DNA from: an uncultured Alphaproteobacteria bacterium
Lineage (GTDB): Bacteria > Pseudomonadota > Alphaproteobacteria > SP197
Direction of reading: 5' to 3'
Length of the DNA stretch: 64,000 nucleotides
Assembly: GCA_958295695.1 (NCBI GenBank)
Contig: OY282363.1
Span: 1,177,156-1,241,155 of the forward strand
The translations under genes were made by a program, and so were the position numbers. Under the pieces are notes generated by a model. That model saw only the letters and a program-made list of their open reading frames with translations. It was not told the origin of the DNA and made no database searches. Shown piece by piece: positions 26,568-34,683 of this stretch. How positions within the stretch are numbered: position 1 is the stretch's first letter; each line of letters starts with the position of its first letter.

Positions 26568-27316
26568 CGAGAGACCTCGACAGGCTGGCGGCGACCGAGG
26601 CCTGGATCTTCGATCTCGACAACACGCTCTACGCCGCGCGCCATAGCCTGTTCGACCGGGTCGAGGCCCGCATCACCGACTATGTCGCCGCCTTCCTCGG
26701 GCTGGCCCGCGACGAAGCGCGGGCCGTGCAGAAACGGTACTTCCGGGATCACGGCACGACGCTCAACGGGTTGGTGACGCTGCACGAATGCAGGCCCGAG
26801 GACTTCCTCGCCTACGTGCACGACATCGACTATTCGCCGATCCCCGCCGATCCCGACCTCGACCGCGCGCTTCACGCCCTGCCCGGCCGCAAGCTGATCT
26901 TCACCAACGGCGACACGCCGCACGCGGAGCGCGTCATGGAGCGACTCGGGGTGTCGCGCCACTTCGAGGCGGTGTTCGACATCGTCGCCTCCGGCTACAT
27001 CCCGAAGCCCGAGCCCGCGGTCTACGACGCCCTGGTCGAACGGCACGGGATCGACCCGGCGCGCGCCGTGCTCTTCGAGGACATCGCCCGGAACCTGAAG
27101 CCCGCCAAGGACCTCGGCATGGCGACGGTCTGGATCGAGAGCGACAGCGCCTACGCCAGGGCGGGCGCCGACGACGGCCACATCGACCACCGCGCCGGGG
27201 AACTGACGCCCTGGTTGGCCGGCTTGGGCGCCCGCTTCCAGGGAGCCCGACCCGAGCGCCCACCGCGCCGACGACGCGGCCGTGACGGCCGGCCGGAACG
27301 GCGCCGGGAGAGTTGA
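26564..27316 (+). CDS. HAD-family pyrimidine 5'-nucleotidase (SDT1-like)
   Basis: 250 residues from the GTG at 26564 that overlaps the argB stop by 4 bp. HAD motif I is FDLDNT (16-21), motif II FTNGD, the motif III lysine is in [11 protein letters not shown], and motif IV FEDIARN. This set fits the SDT1/PpnN-related nucleotidases that dephosphorylate UMP or CMP. The last 25 residues are Arg-rich and look like unstructured extension. Coupled with argB, as in many Rhizobiales and Rhodospirillales. Confidence 0.85.
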   Translation: MTRDLDRLAATEAWIFDLDNTLYAARHSLFDRVEARITDYVAAFLGLARDEARAVQKRYFRDHGTTLNGLVTLHECRPEDFLAYVHDIDYSPIPADPDLDRALHALPGRKLIFTNGDTPHAERVMERLGVSRHFEAVFDIVASGYIPKPEPAVYDALVERHGIDPARAVLFEDIARNLKPAKDLGMATVWIESDSAYARAGADDGHIDHRAGELTPWLAGLGARFQGARPERPPRRRRGRDGRPERRRES

Positions 27317-27373
27317 CAAGCGGCGGCCCCGCGCTATCAGTGCGCGCCGCCCGGGCCTCGGAGGAACTGTCCC

Positions 27374-28204
27374 ATGTCCGACGATCTCCGCGCCGCGATC
27401 GACGCCGCCTGGGAGGACCGGGCCGGTATCGGCGCCGGCGCCCGCGGCGCGGTCCGCGAGGCCGTCTTCGAGGCGCTCGCCCTGCTCGACGCCGGCGAGC
27501 GGCGCGTGGCCGAGCCCGGAGAGGACGGCTGGGTCGTCAACGAGTGGCTCAAGAAGGCGGTGCTCCTGAGCTTCCGCCTGACGCCCACCAAGGTCATCCC
27601 CGGCGCGCCGGGCGCGAACGCGAGCTGGTACGACAAGGTCGACAACAAGTTCGAGGGCTGGGACGAGGCGCGCTTCGAGGCCGCCGGGTTCCGGGCCGTG
27701 CCGCACGCCATCGTGCGCCGCGGCGCCCACATCGCGCCGGGGGTGGTGCTCATGCCGTGTTTCGTCAACATCGGCGGCTTCGTCGACTCCGGCGCCATGA
27801 TCGACACATGGGCCACGGTCGGGAGCTGCGCACAGGTCGGCAGGAACTGCCACATCTCCGGGGGCGCGGGCCTCGGCGGCGTGCTGGAGCCCCTGCAGGC
27901 CTCGCCGGTCATCGTCGAGGACAACTGCTTCATCGGCGCGCGCAGCGAGGTCGTCGAGGGCGTGATCGTCGAGGAAGGCTCGGTGATCTCCATGGGCGTC
28001 TTCATCGGCGCATCGACCAGGATCGTCGACCGCGAGACCGGCGAGGTTCACCGGGGCCGCGTGCCGGCCTATTCGGTCGTCGTGCCGGGATCGCTGCCGC
28101 CGAGGGAGCCGGGCGGCCCGTCGCTCTCCTGCGCGGTCGTCATCAAGCGCGTGGACGCGCGGACCCGCGCCAAGACGTCGATCAACGAGCTGCTGCGCGA
28201 CTGA
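27374..28204 (+). CDS. dapD: 2,3,4,5-tetrahydropyridine-2,6-dicarboxylate N-succinyltransferase
   Basis: 276 residues, full length. Left-handed beta-helix hexapeptide repeats run through the centre ([44 protein letters not shown]). The C-terminal part, VVVPGSLP then [19 protein letters not shown], is the CoA-binding end of DapD. The enzyme makes N-succinyl-2-amino-6-ketopimelate in lysine and diaminopimelate synthesis. Its stop shares a base with the dapE start (TGATG). Confidence 0.97.
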   Translation: MSDDLRAAIDAAWEDRAGIGAGARGAVREAVFEALALLDAGERRVAEPGEDGWVVNEWLKKAVLLSFRLTPTKVIPGAPGANASWYDKVDNKFEGWDEARFEAAGFRAVPHAIVRRGAHIAPGVVLMPCFVNIGGFVDSGAMIDTWATVGSCAQVGRNCHISGGAGLGGVLEPLQASPVIVEDNCFIGARSEVVEGVIVEEGSVISMGVFIGASTRIVDRETGEVHRGRVPAYSVVVPGSLPPREPGGPSLSCAVVIKRVDARTRAKTSINELLRD

Positions 28205-29355
28205 TGCCGCCCGCCATCGATCCGGTCGAGCTGGCGGTCGCCCTGATGCGGCGGCCCAGCGTCACGCCCGCCGACGCCGGCGCGCTCGACGTGCTCCAGG
28301 ATGCGCTGGAGGGGATCGGCTTCGCCTGCCACCGCCTGCCCTTCGCCGAGGAGGGCGCGGACGAGGTCGACAACCTCTACGCCCGGCGCGGCGGGGAAGG
28401 CCGCAACTTCTGCTTCGCCGGCCACACCGACGTGGTCCCGCCCGGCGATATCGCGGCGTGGTCCGTCGATCCCTTCGAGGCGGTCGTGAAGGACGGCATG
28501 CTGATCGGGCGCGGCGCCTGCGACATGAAGGGCGCGATCGCCTGCTTCGTCGCCGCCGCCGAGCGCTTCGCCGCGTCCCGCGAGGGCGGGCACAACAGCA
28601 TCAGCCTGCTGATCACCGGCGACGAGGAGGGCCCCGCCGTCAACGGCACGAGAAAGGTGCTGGCCTGGCTGGAGGAGCGCGGGGAGAAGCTCGACGCCTG
28701 CCTCGTGGGCGAACCGACCAATCCGACCGCGCTCGGCGAGACGATCAAGGTGGGCCGGCGCGGCTCGATGAACGCGCGCGTCACGGTGCATGGCGCGCAG
28801 GGACATTCGGCCTACCCCGATCTGGCCGACAACCCGATCGACCGTCTGGTCGCCATTCTCCACAAGCTCGCCACCACGCCGCTCGACGGGGGAAGCGAGC
28901 GCTTCCAGCCCTCGACGCTGGCCGTCACCACCGTGGACGTCGGCAATCCCGCGACCAACGTGATTCCGGCCAGGGCCAGCGCCGGCCTCAACATCCGGTT
29001 CAACGACCGCCATTCCGGCGCCTCGCTCACCGACCGGCTGCGGGCGGTCTGCGACGAGGCCGGCGGCGAGGTGGAGCTGGCCGTCTCCGTCTCGGGAGAG
29101 GCGTTCCTGCGCGAACCCGACGAGTTCGCCGCGATCGTGGCCGACGCCGCCGAGGCGGTCCTGGGCGTCAGGCCCGAATACAGCACGGCCGGCGGCACCT
29201 CGGACGCGCGGTTCATCAAGGACCATTGCCCCGTCGCCGAGTTCGGCCTGATCGGCCGGACCATGCACAAGGTCGACGAGCGGATCGCCGTCGCCGAGCT
29301 CTACCGCCTGACCGACGTCTACCGGGCCGTGCTCGAACGGTATTTCGCCGCGTGA
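28204..29355 (+). CDS. dapE: Succinyl-diaminopimelate desuccinylase
   Basis: 383 residues. Metal and catalytic residues of the M20 family: H74-x-D76 in [13 protein letters not shown]107 in GACDMKGA, E141-E142 in GDEEGPA, and a late His in [12 protein letters not shown]. DapE hydrolyses N-succinyl-LL-diaminopimelate two steps after DapD. The one-base overlap with dapD and four-base overlap with the following membrane gene show one operon. Confidence 0.97.
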   Translation: MPPAIDPVELAVALMRRPSVTPADAGALDVLQDALEGIGFACHRLPFAEEGADEVDNLYARRGGEGRNFCFAGHTDVVPPGDIAAWSVDPFEAVVKDGMLIGRGACDMKGAIACFVAAAERFAASREGGHNSISLLITGDEEGPAVNGTRKVLAWLEERGEKLDACLVGEPTNPTALGETIKVGRRGSMNARVTVHGAQGHSAYPDLADNPIDRLVAILHKLATTPLDGGSERFQPSTLAVTTVDVGNPATNVIPARASAGLNIRFNDRHSGASLTDRLRAVCDEAGGEVELAVSVSGEAFLREPDEFAAIVADAAEAVLGVRPEYSTAGGTSDARFIKDHCPVAEFGLIGRTMHKVDERIAVAELYRLTDVYRAVLERYFAA

Positions 29356-29924
29356 ACGCGGGCGTCGCGGAGATCGTCTCGTCTCTCTACGGGGCTTGGC
29401 GTCTGCTTCGCCTCGACCCCGCCGCGATGACGTATTTCAACGTCACCATCGGTGGGTTCTTCCGCTCGTTCCTCGCCGCGGTCCTGAGCCTGCCCTACTT
29501 CCTGCTCTCGCTGCTCTGGCCGGCCTCCGCCGTGGAAGGAGAGATGGCGCGGTCGGCCGAACCGGTCGCGGCTCTGGCCGGCTACGCCCTGAGCTGGATC
29601 GTCTTTCCGGCCGTCGCGGCGTTCCTCGCGCGCCTGTTCGAGCTGACCCGGAGCTATGTCGGCTTCATCATCGCGTTCAACTGGGCGAACGCGCTCGTCG
29701 CCCAGCCCCTGCTGGCGCTGCAGCTCATGGTCCACGGCGGCCTTCTGAGCCCGGAGGTCTTCGGCATGCTGCAGCTGCCCGTCGTCTTTTTCGTTCTCTG
29801 GTACGGCTGGGCCGTCGCGCGCATCGCGCTGGGCGCCAGTCCATGGCTCGCGGGCGCCCTGATCGCGATCGCCAAGATGATCGACGTGGCGCTCTTCGCG
29901 ACGCTCATCCGGCCGGTCGCCTGA
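29352..29924 (+). CDS. Multi-pass membrane protein following dapE
   Basis: 190 residues from GTG 29352, overlapping the dapE stop. Four to five hydrophobic helices occur at about 35-57, 73-93, 100-125, 133-155 and 162-186. A conserved-looking stretch is [15 protein letters not shown]. The layout resembles Yip1-like small membrane proteins, but I do not recognise a defined family. Position suggests cotranscription with the diaminopimelate genes; a link to cell-wall synthesis is conjecture. Confidence 0.75.
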   Translation: MNAGVAEIVSSLYGAWRLLRLDPAAMTYFNVTIGGFFRSFLAAVLSLPYFLLSLLWPASAVEGEMARSAEPVAALAGYALSWIVFPAVAAFLARLFELTRSYVGFIIAFNWANALVAQPLLALQLMVHGGLLSPEVFGMLQLPVVFFVLWYGWAVARIALGASPWLAGALIAIAKMIDVALFATLIRPVA

Positions 29925-29989
29925 CCGCCCGCGCGCCCGGCCGCCTCGGAAGCGCGACACGACACGAACACCGCCGCCCATGAATCCGG

Positions 29990-30358
29990 TCGCCCGGGCC
30001 GTGAACCGGGCCGGGCGGACAACGCGGCCCCGGCCGAACCCGACCCGTCCAGACGGTCGCCGCCACCGCCGCCGAGCGCCGCCTCGACATTCGCCGCCGC
30101 GAGGTCCAGGGACAGCGCACCGTCCGCCGCCGCGAGCGCCACGTCGAAGCCCGCCCCGCCGCCGCCGTTACCCCGGTTGCGGCCCGGCGCGTCCGGGTTG
30201 TGCGAATGGCCCGGATGACCGCCATAGTCGGAATCACCAACAACACTGTCTAGATCATGCCGCTCCTTATGAGCCTTCATGCCATCGCTATCATCTTGTT
30301 CAGCATCGCTATCATTTTCTTCAGCCTCACCAAGCCCACGGAGCGCCTCATCTACCAC
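29990..30358 (-). pseudogene. Glycine-rich remnant resembling a hemolysin-type (RTX) calcium-binding protein
   Basis: A minus-strand frame from ATG 30358 starts with an acidic segment (GEAEENDSDAEQDDSDG) and passes into FDVALAAADGALSLDLAAAN followed by VEAALGGGGGDRLDGSGSAG. The latter resembles repeats of RTX-type secreted proteins (glycine-aspartate nonapeptides). The frame continues without a stop to 29654, through the opposite-strand membrane gene, so the original end is lost. Overlaps the upstream 119-residue gene by 11 bp. Read as a decayed or fused fragment; a small functional protein is possible. Confidence 0.4.
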
Positions 30359-30707
30359 AGATGATTTGCTCTGTTAGCTTGTCGGTGCTGGCCTCGTTGG
30401 CCTCATAGGTCACGGTCTGACATCGCGCCGCCACCGGTGAGTCTGAGAGCATTGGGTGGACCGAAAAATCACTTAGAGCATCGAGCTGTTCTGCTAAAGA
30501 ATCACGAATTCCTTTCAATTCATTCTTCTTTTCGTTACCCGACAAATTGAGATCGGACACACCATCGACGGAGATAGGATCCTGAAGTATTCCAGTAACA
30601 CCGGTCAAGCCGAGGGCGTCCAAGACAGCGTTTGCGATATTGCCAATAAAGCCAGACCATCCCGTACCTTCACCAGGGGTGTTGGGTGGTTTTCCCACTG
30701 TGGACAT
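30348..30707 (-). CDS. Hypothetical protein, 119 aa, lower GC than surroundings
   Basis: Starts at ATG 30707. The N-terminus is Gly/Pro-rich (MSTVGKPPNTPGEGTGWSGF), followed by a hydrophobic stretch (IGNIANAVLDALGLTGVTGI), an acidic helix and a charged helical end. Two cysteines occur near the C-terminus. Third-position GC is clearly lower than in neighbours, which suggests transfer. It lies 166 bp downstream of the ankyrin gene on the same strand. Family not recognised. Confidence 0.5.
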   Translation of the reverse strand: MSTVGKPPNTPGEGTGWSGFIGNIANAVLDALGLTGVTGILQDPISVDGVSDLNLSGNEKKNELKGIRDSLAEQLDALSDFSVHPMLSDSPVAARCQTVTYEANEASTDKLTEQIICGR

Positions 30708-30873
30708 TGTTTTCTCTTTTACGCCAATTCGTCGACGGACCGAACGACACGTTCACCGAGCCAATTGGCTCAAATGGGCGACCGCCACACGATCTTGCCT
30801 CCCCGGAGCTCGGTTGTTTCACGTCCACGAAACGAGTCCAAGCACACAACGTCGTCTCCCATGCCGACAAGGC

Positions 30874-32688
30874 TCACTCCTCTTCGAGACCGCACAAGCG
30901 CCTGTAGGCGTCCATCCCCCCGCCCTCGAACATCTCCCGATCCGCGACATCGCAGGGCGTCTCGCCATGAATGTCCCGCGCCTCGACGTTCGCCCCGGCC
31001 TCGATCAGCGCGGCGATCACGGCGGGGTTGTCGCCAAAGGCCGCCGCGACGTGCAGCGGTGTCCAGTCGCCCACGATGCGCGCGTTGACATCGGCCCCGG
31101 CCGCGGCCAGCGCGGCGACCGCTCCGGGGCTGTTTTGGCCGCCTCCGGGCGTCACCGTGTGATATATTGGTGTCCATTCCTTATCGTTGCGCGCCTCGAC
31201 ATCGGCCCCGGCTTCCGCAAGCGCCGCGACCACGCCGGGGTTGTTGTTGCGTGCTGCTCGGTGTAGCGGAGTCGCTTCATCCACATCACGCGCCTCGACA
31301 TCGGCCCCGGCCTCCACAAGCGCAGCGACCATGCCGGGGTTGTTGTCGCGTGCTGCTTGGTGTAGCGGCGTCTGTCCATGCATGTCGCGCGCCCCGATGT
31401 CGGCCCCCACCTCCGTGAGCGCGGCTACCATGGCAGGATTCTCGTTGTCCGCCGCCGCCCAGTGCAGCGGCGTCCGTTCACGCATGGTGCGCGCCTCGAT
31501 GTCGGCCCCGGCCTCCACGAGTGTGGCGATCATGACAGGATTATCGTTGTCCGCCGCCGCCCAGTGCAGCGGAGTCGCTTCATCCACATCACGCGCTCCG
31601 ATGCCGGCCCCGGCCTCCACGAGCGCGACGACCGTGGCGGGATCGGTCGCATATTGTGCCGCCCAGTGCAGCGGCGCCTTTTCATGCATGTCGCGCGCGT
31701 CGACATCGGCCCCGGCTTCCACGAGCGCGGCGACCACGCCGGGGTTATTGTAGCGCGCCGCCCGATGTAGCGGCGTCCGTTCATTCTTGTCGCGCGCCCC
31801 GATGTCGGCCCCCACCTCCGTGAGCGCGGCGATCGTGGCAGGATCGACTGCATACCGTGCCGCCCAATGCAGCGGCGTCCGTTCATTCTTGTCGCGCGCG
31901 TCGACATCGGCCCCGGCTTCCACGAGCGCGGCGACCACGCCGGGGTTATTGTAGCGCGCCGCCCGATGTAGCGGCGTCCGTTCATTCTTGTCGCGCGCCC
32001 CGATGTCGGCCCCGGCCTCCACGAGCGCGGCGATCGTGGCAGGATCGACTGCATGCCGTGCCGCCCAATGCAGCGGCGTCCGTTCATTCTTGTCGCGCGC
32101 CCCGATGTCGGCCCCGGCCTCCACGAGTGTGGCGACCGCCGCAGAACTACCGTTGGCCGCCGCCAAGTGCAGCGGTGTAGCTTTATATGCGTTGCGCGCC
32201 TCAAGATCCGCTCCCGCCTCGACGAACGCGGCGATCACGGCAGGGTTCTCGTTGAAGCCCGCCGCGCCATGCAGGGGTGTCCATTCCTCTGCGTCCCGAG
32301 CGCCGACATCGGCCCCGGCGTCGATCAGCGCATGGATCACGGCGGGGTTGTCGTTGCCCGCCGCGAAATGCAAGGGTGTCCATTCCTCTGCGTCCCGAGC
32401 GCCGACATCGGCCCCGGCGTCGATCAGCGCATGGATCACGGCGGGGTAGGTGGTGTATCTTGCCGCCCAGTGCAGGGGCGTTTTACCGTGTTCCCCGCCC
32501 TTGGCGTCAACGCCATGCGCCGCGACGCAGGCGCGCAAGCGTTCTTCGGTCACCGTGCTCCAGAAGCCCACCGCGACCACCGACAGGCTGCCGCCATAGC
32601 CGTAACAGTCGGCCGCCCCGGACGGGGACGCGGCCAGCGCCAACGCCAGCAGAGCGATGCCGCCGGCGAGACGGTTACGGGGTTTCAT
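30874..32688 (-). CDS. Secreted ankyrin-repeat protein (15 repeats)
   Basis: 604 residues from ATG 32688, which opens a signal peptide (GGIALLALALAASPSGAA). A short Cys-containing segment precedes 15 full ankyrin repeats and a truncated last one (GETPCDVADREM). Repeats follow the scheme xTPLHxAAxxxxPxxxxxLxEAGADxxARD. Repeats 5-6 and 7-8 form a near-identical block pair, so the array has grown by internal duplication. Ankyrin arrays bind proteins; a secreted one may act in the periplasm or outside. The gene lies between remnants of a calcium-binding protein. Target unknown. Confidence 0.85.
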   Translation of the reverse strand: MKPRNRLAGGIALLALALAASPSGAADCYGYGGSLSVVAVGFWSTVTEERLRACVAAHGVDAKGGEHGKTPLHWAARYTTYPAVIHALIDAGADVGARDAEEWTPLHFAAGNDNPAVIHALIDAGADVGARDAEEWTPLHGAAGFNENPAVIAAFVEAGADLEARNAYKATPLHLAAANGSSAAVATLVEAGADIGARDKNERTPLHWAARHAVDPATIAALVEAGADIGARDKNERTPLHRAARYNNPGVVAALVEAGADVDARDKNERTPLHWAARYAVDPATIAALTEVGADIGARDKNERTPLHRAARYNNPGVVAALVEAGADVDARDMHEKAPLHWAAQYATDPATVVALVEAGAGIGARDVDEATPLHWAAADNDNPVMIATLVEAGADIEARTMRERTPLHWAAADNENPAMVAALTEVGADIGARDMHGQTPLHQAARDNNPGMVAALVEAGADVEARDVDEATPLHRAARNNNPGVVAALAEAGADVEARNDKEWTPIYHTVTPGGGQNSPGAVAALAAAGADVNARIVGDWTPLHVAAAFGDNPAVIAALIEAGANVEARDIHGETPCDVADREMFEGGGMDAYRRLCGLEEE

Positions 32689-32790
32689 AAAGGCTGGCGC
32701 ACGTCCCGGCATCCAGATCCTCACGGTCGTCGGTGCGTCGCGCGGGAGGCTACCGGCGGCGATGGAGGCGTTCAACCCCCTTGTCCCGGC

Positions 32791-33057
32791 TCAGCTTGCT
32801 CGAATCCGGCGCGCGCCGTCGGCGAACGCCAGGGTCTCCACCCGGCGCGACGCCGTGAACCGATCCCGCGGGACGACCCGATCCGCAAGAGCCGAGGCCG
32901 CCGCGTCCGGGTTCGCCGGGTCGGCGATCCCCACCACCAAGTCCCGGACCGTCGCCCCGTCCACGTCGCCGCCTCGAACACGAGGTTCCCGAGGCCGACG
33001 CCCGCGCCGAACAACAGGACATCGTCGCCCGAGCCGCCGTGGAGTCAGTCGCGGCCC
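32791..33057 (-). pseudogene. Fragment of a hemolysin-type calcium-binding protein, frameshifted
   Basis: In one frame (from about 33049) the minus strand reads LHGGSGDDVLLFGAGVGLGN and NLVFEAATW, in the next frame DGATVRDLVVGIADP and then SRRVETLAFADGARRIRAS before a TGA at 32791. Together these resemble the C-terminal RTX-associated domain in which GGxGDDxLxFGxG is followed by DLVIGI, a polar insert and RVExLxFADG. A stop replaces the residue before LHGG, and a one-base shift near 32960 breaks the frame. No start exists. The rest of the region 32689-33177 has no gene I can support. Confidence 0.5.
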
Positions 33058-33177
33058 GATCCGCGTCCCGTGAGTCGAACGCCTCGTCGCAACTGTCGTG
33101 CTCGACCGCGACAAGACGGGCGACCCGCGGAGGCCGTTCGGCCGGCGCATCGGGGAGGCTCCTTCAAGGAAGCCCGT

Positions 33178-33642
33178 TCATCTTGTGACATGCGCTCCGA
33201 AGCGACCGCTGAAGCCTTTGGAGGACAGTCTCTGACGTGCGTTTTCGACCGCCGCTTCCGGAAACTCATTCGCATACTTCGGAACAAGGTATTCCGCGGT
33301 GAGTTCGCACAATCCCCTGTCCGCCAACAGCTCGAACCCTTCGGTCGCCGGACCGACCGCCCAATCGACCAGACATTGTCGAACACCCTTGTTGGCCAGC
33401 TTTTGCCTCGTCCTGCTGGCCTTGGTCGTTCGCTCGTTCTTTTCCGTCAAAAGCTCTTCATAAGCGTTCAACACCTCGTAGAAGTCACGTTCAAGCGAAC
33501 CATCAAGATCCATGCCTTCCAGCGAGACGAGGCGGCGAAAGGCCGCGTCTCGAATGTCCTCGCGCCCTCTTGCGCGAGCATTCTTCATGAGGTTTCCGAG
33601 CGCCTTGGCGTCTGTCGGTCTCTCGATTTTCTCCGTGTCCAT
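33178..33642 (-). CDS. Hypothetical protein, 154 aa
   Basis: Starts ATG 33642. Mostly helical and charged; the central sequence TTKASRTRQKLANKGVRQCL followed by VDWAVGPATEGFELL looks like a defined fold, and the C-terminus is ELTAEYLVPKYANEFP. No membrane segment or enzyme motif is seen. It is only 12 bp downstream of the regulator gene at 33655 and on the same strand, so they may be cotranscribed. I cannot name the family. Confidence 0.6.
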   Translation of the reverse strand: MDTEKIERPTDAKALGNLMKNARARGREDIRDAAFRRLVSLEGMDLDGSLERDFYEVLNAYEELLTEKNERTTKASRTRQKLANKGVRQCLVDWAVGPATEGFELLADRGLCELTAEYLVPKYANEFPEAAVENARQRLSSKGFSGRFGAHVTR

Positions 33643-33654
33643 CGTACCCTGCCC

Positions 33655-34605
33655 CTATGCCGTCCCTCGCCTTTCCTCGCGGGGGGTGCAGCCGAAGTGC
33701 TCGCGGTAGCGACGGCTGAAGTGGGAGGCCGAGACGAACCCGGCGGCCAGCGCGATCGAGAGGATCGAGGCCGAGCCTTGCATCAGCATCAGGCGGGCAT
33801 GGTGGAGCCGGAGCTCCCGGTAGTAGCGCGAGGGCGTGCGGCCGAGGCGTTTCTTGAACAGGCGTTCGAGCTGGCGGGTCGAGAGCCCGACCGCCCCGGC
33901 GATCGCCGGCAGCGGCAGCGGCTCCTCGAGGTTCGCCTCCATCTCGCCGATGGCCGCCAGCAGCTTGGGATCGCTCACCCCGACCCGCGACTGCAGCGCC
34001 ATGCGCTGGTGGTCGTGGGACTCGCGGATACGCTCGTGGATGAACTGCTCGGAGACCTTGCCGGCCAGCTCCGCGCCGTGCCGCGTCGTGATCAGGTGGA
34101 GCATGAGGTCGAGAGCCGCGGTGCCGCCCGAACAGGTGATGCGGTTGCGGTCGATCTCGAAAATGTCGTCGGTGACATCGAGCTCCGGGTGCTCCTCGAC
34201 GAAGCTCTCCAGGTCCTCCCAGTGGATCGTGCAGCGATAGCCGCCCAAGAGGCCGGCGCGCGCCAGAAGGTGCGCCCCCGTGCACAGACTGCCCACCGCT
34301 CCGCCTTGGCGCGCGATTCTGCGCAGCCAGGCCATGGTGGCGCGGTCGTCGAAACGGCGGGCGTCGACGCCCGCGCAGACCAGGAGCGTGTCGCAGCTCG
34401 CGACGGTTTCGATGTCGTGCTGGGCGACCACCTGGAGGCCGTTGCTCGCGCGCACCGGCTCGCCGTCGCGCGACACCACCTGCCATTCGTAGAGGTCGGC
34501 GCCGCTCATGCGGTTGGCCGAGCGCAACGGCTCGACGGCGGCGGTGAACGCCATCATCGAGAAATTCGGCACCAGAAGGAACGTGAAGATTCCGGGCGCC
34601 GCCAT
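33655..34605 (-). CDS. GlxA-family transcriptional regulator (DJ-1/PfpI domain plus AraC helix-turn-helix)
   Basis: 316 residues from ATG 34605, which has GAGGGG seven bases upstream; the longer start at 34659 lacks this. Residues 1-180 form a DJ-1/PfpI-like domain with GSLCTGAHLLARAGLL around the nucleophile elbow. The C-terminal AraC domain contains GLSTRQLERLFKKRLGRTP and the second helix LAAGFVSASHFSRRYREHFG. Regulators of this build (GbdR, CdhR and others) control betaine and carnitine catabolism. The Rieske genes are 28 kb away, so a link is speculative. Confidence 0.88.
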   Translation of the reverse strand: MAAPGIFTFLLVPNFSMMAFTAAVEPLRSANRMSGADLYEWQVVSRDGEPVRASNGLQVVAQHDIETVASCDTLLVCAGVDARRFDDRATMAWLRRIARQGGAVGSLCTGAHLLARAGLLGGYRCTIHWEDLESFVEEHPELDVTDDIFEIDRNRITCSGGTAALDLMLHLITTRHGAELAGKVSEQFIHERIRESHDHQRMALQSRVGVSDPKLLAAIGEMEANLEEPLPLPAIAGAVGLSTRQLERLFKKRLGRTPSRYYRELRLHHARLMLMQGSASILSIALAAGFVSASHFSRRYREHFGCTPREERRGTA

Positions 34606-34683
34606 GGGAACCCCTCTCGATCTGTCGATCGACGACATCACAATGTCGCAATCCGTCAAAATGTCAATCGGCCGCCAGCGCCT

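Noticed and set aside
29980-30408. A plus-strand His/Pro-rich frame of 142 residues
   Set aside because: Antisense to the RTX-like remnant; composition is that of noncoding strand in GC-rich DNA.
30770-30862. A 30-residue frame after the ankyrin gene (MGDDVVCLDSFRGRETTELR and onward)
   Set aside because: It looks less random than most, but has no ribosome site and no recognisable domain, and is too short to support alone.
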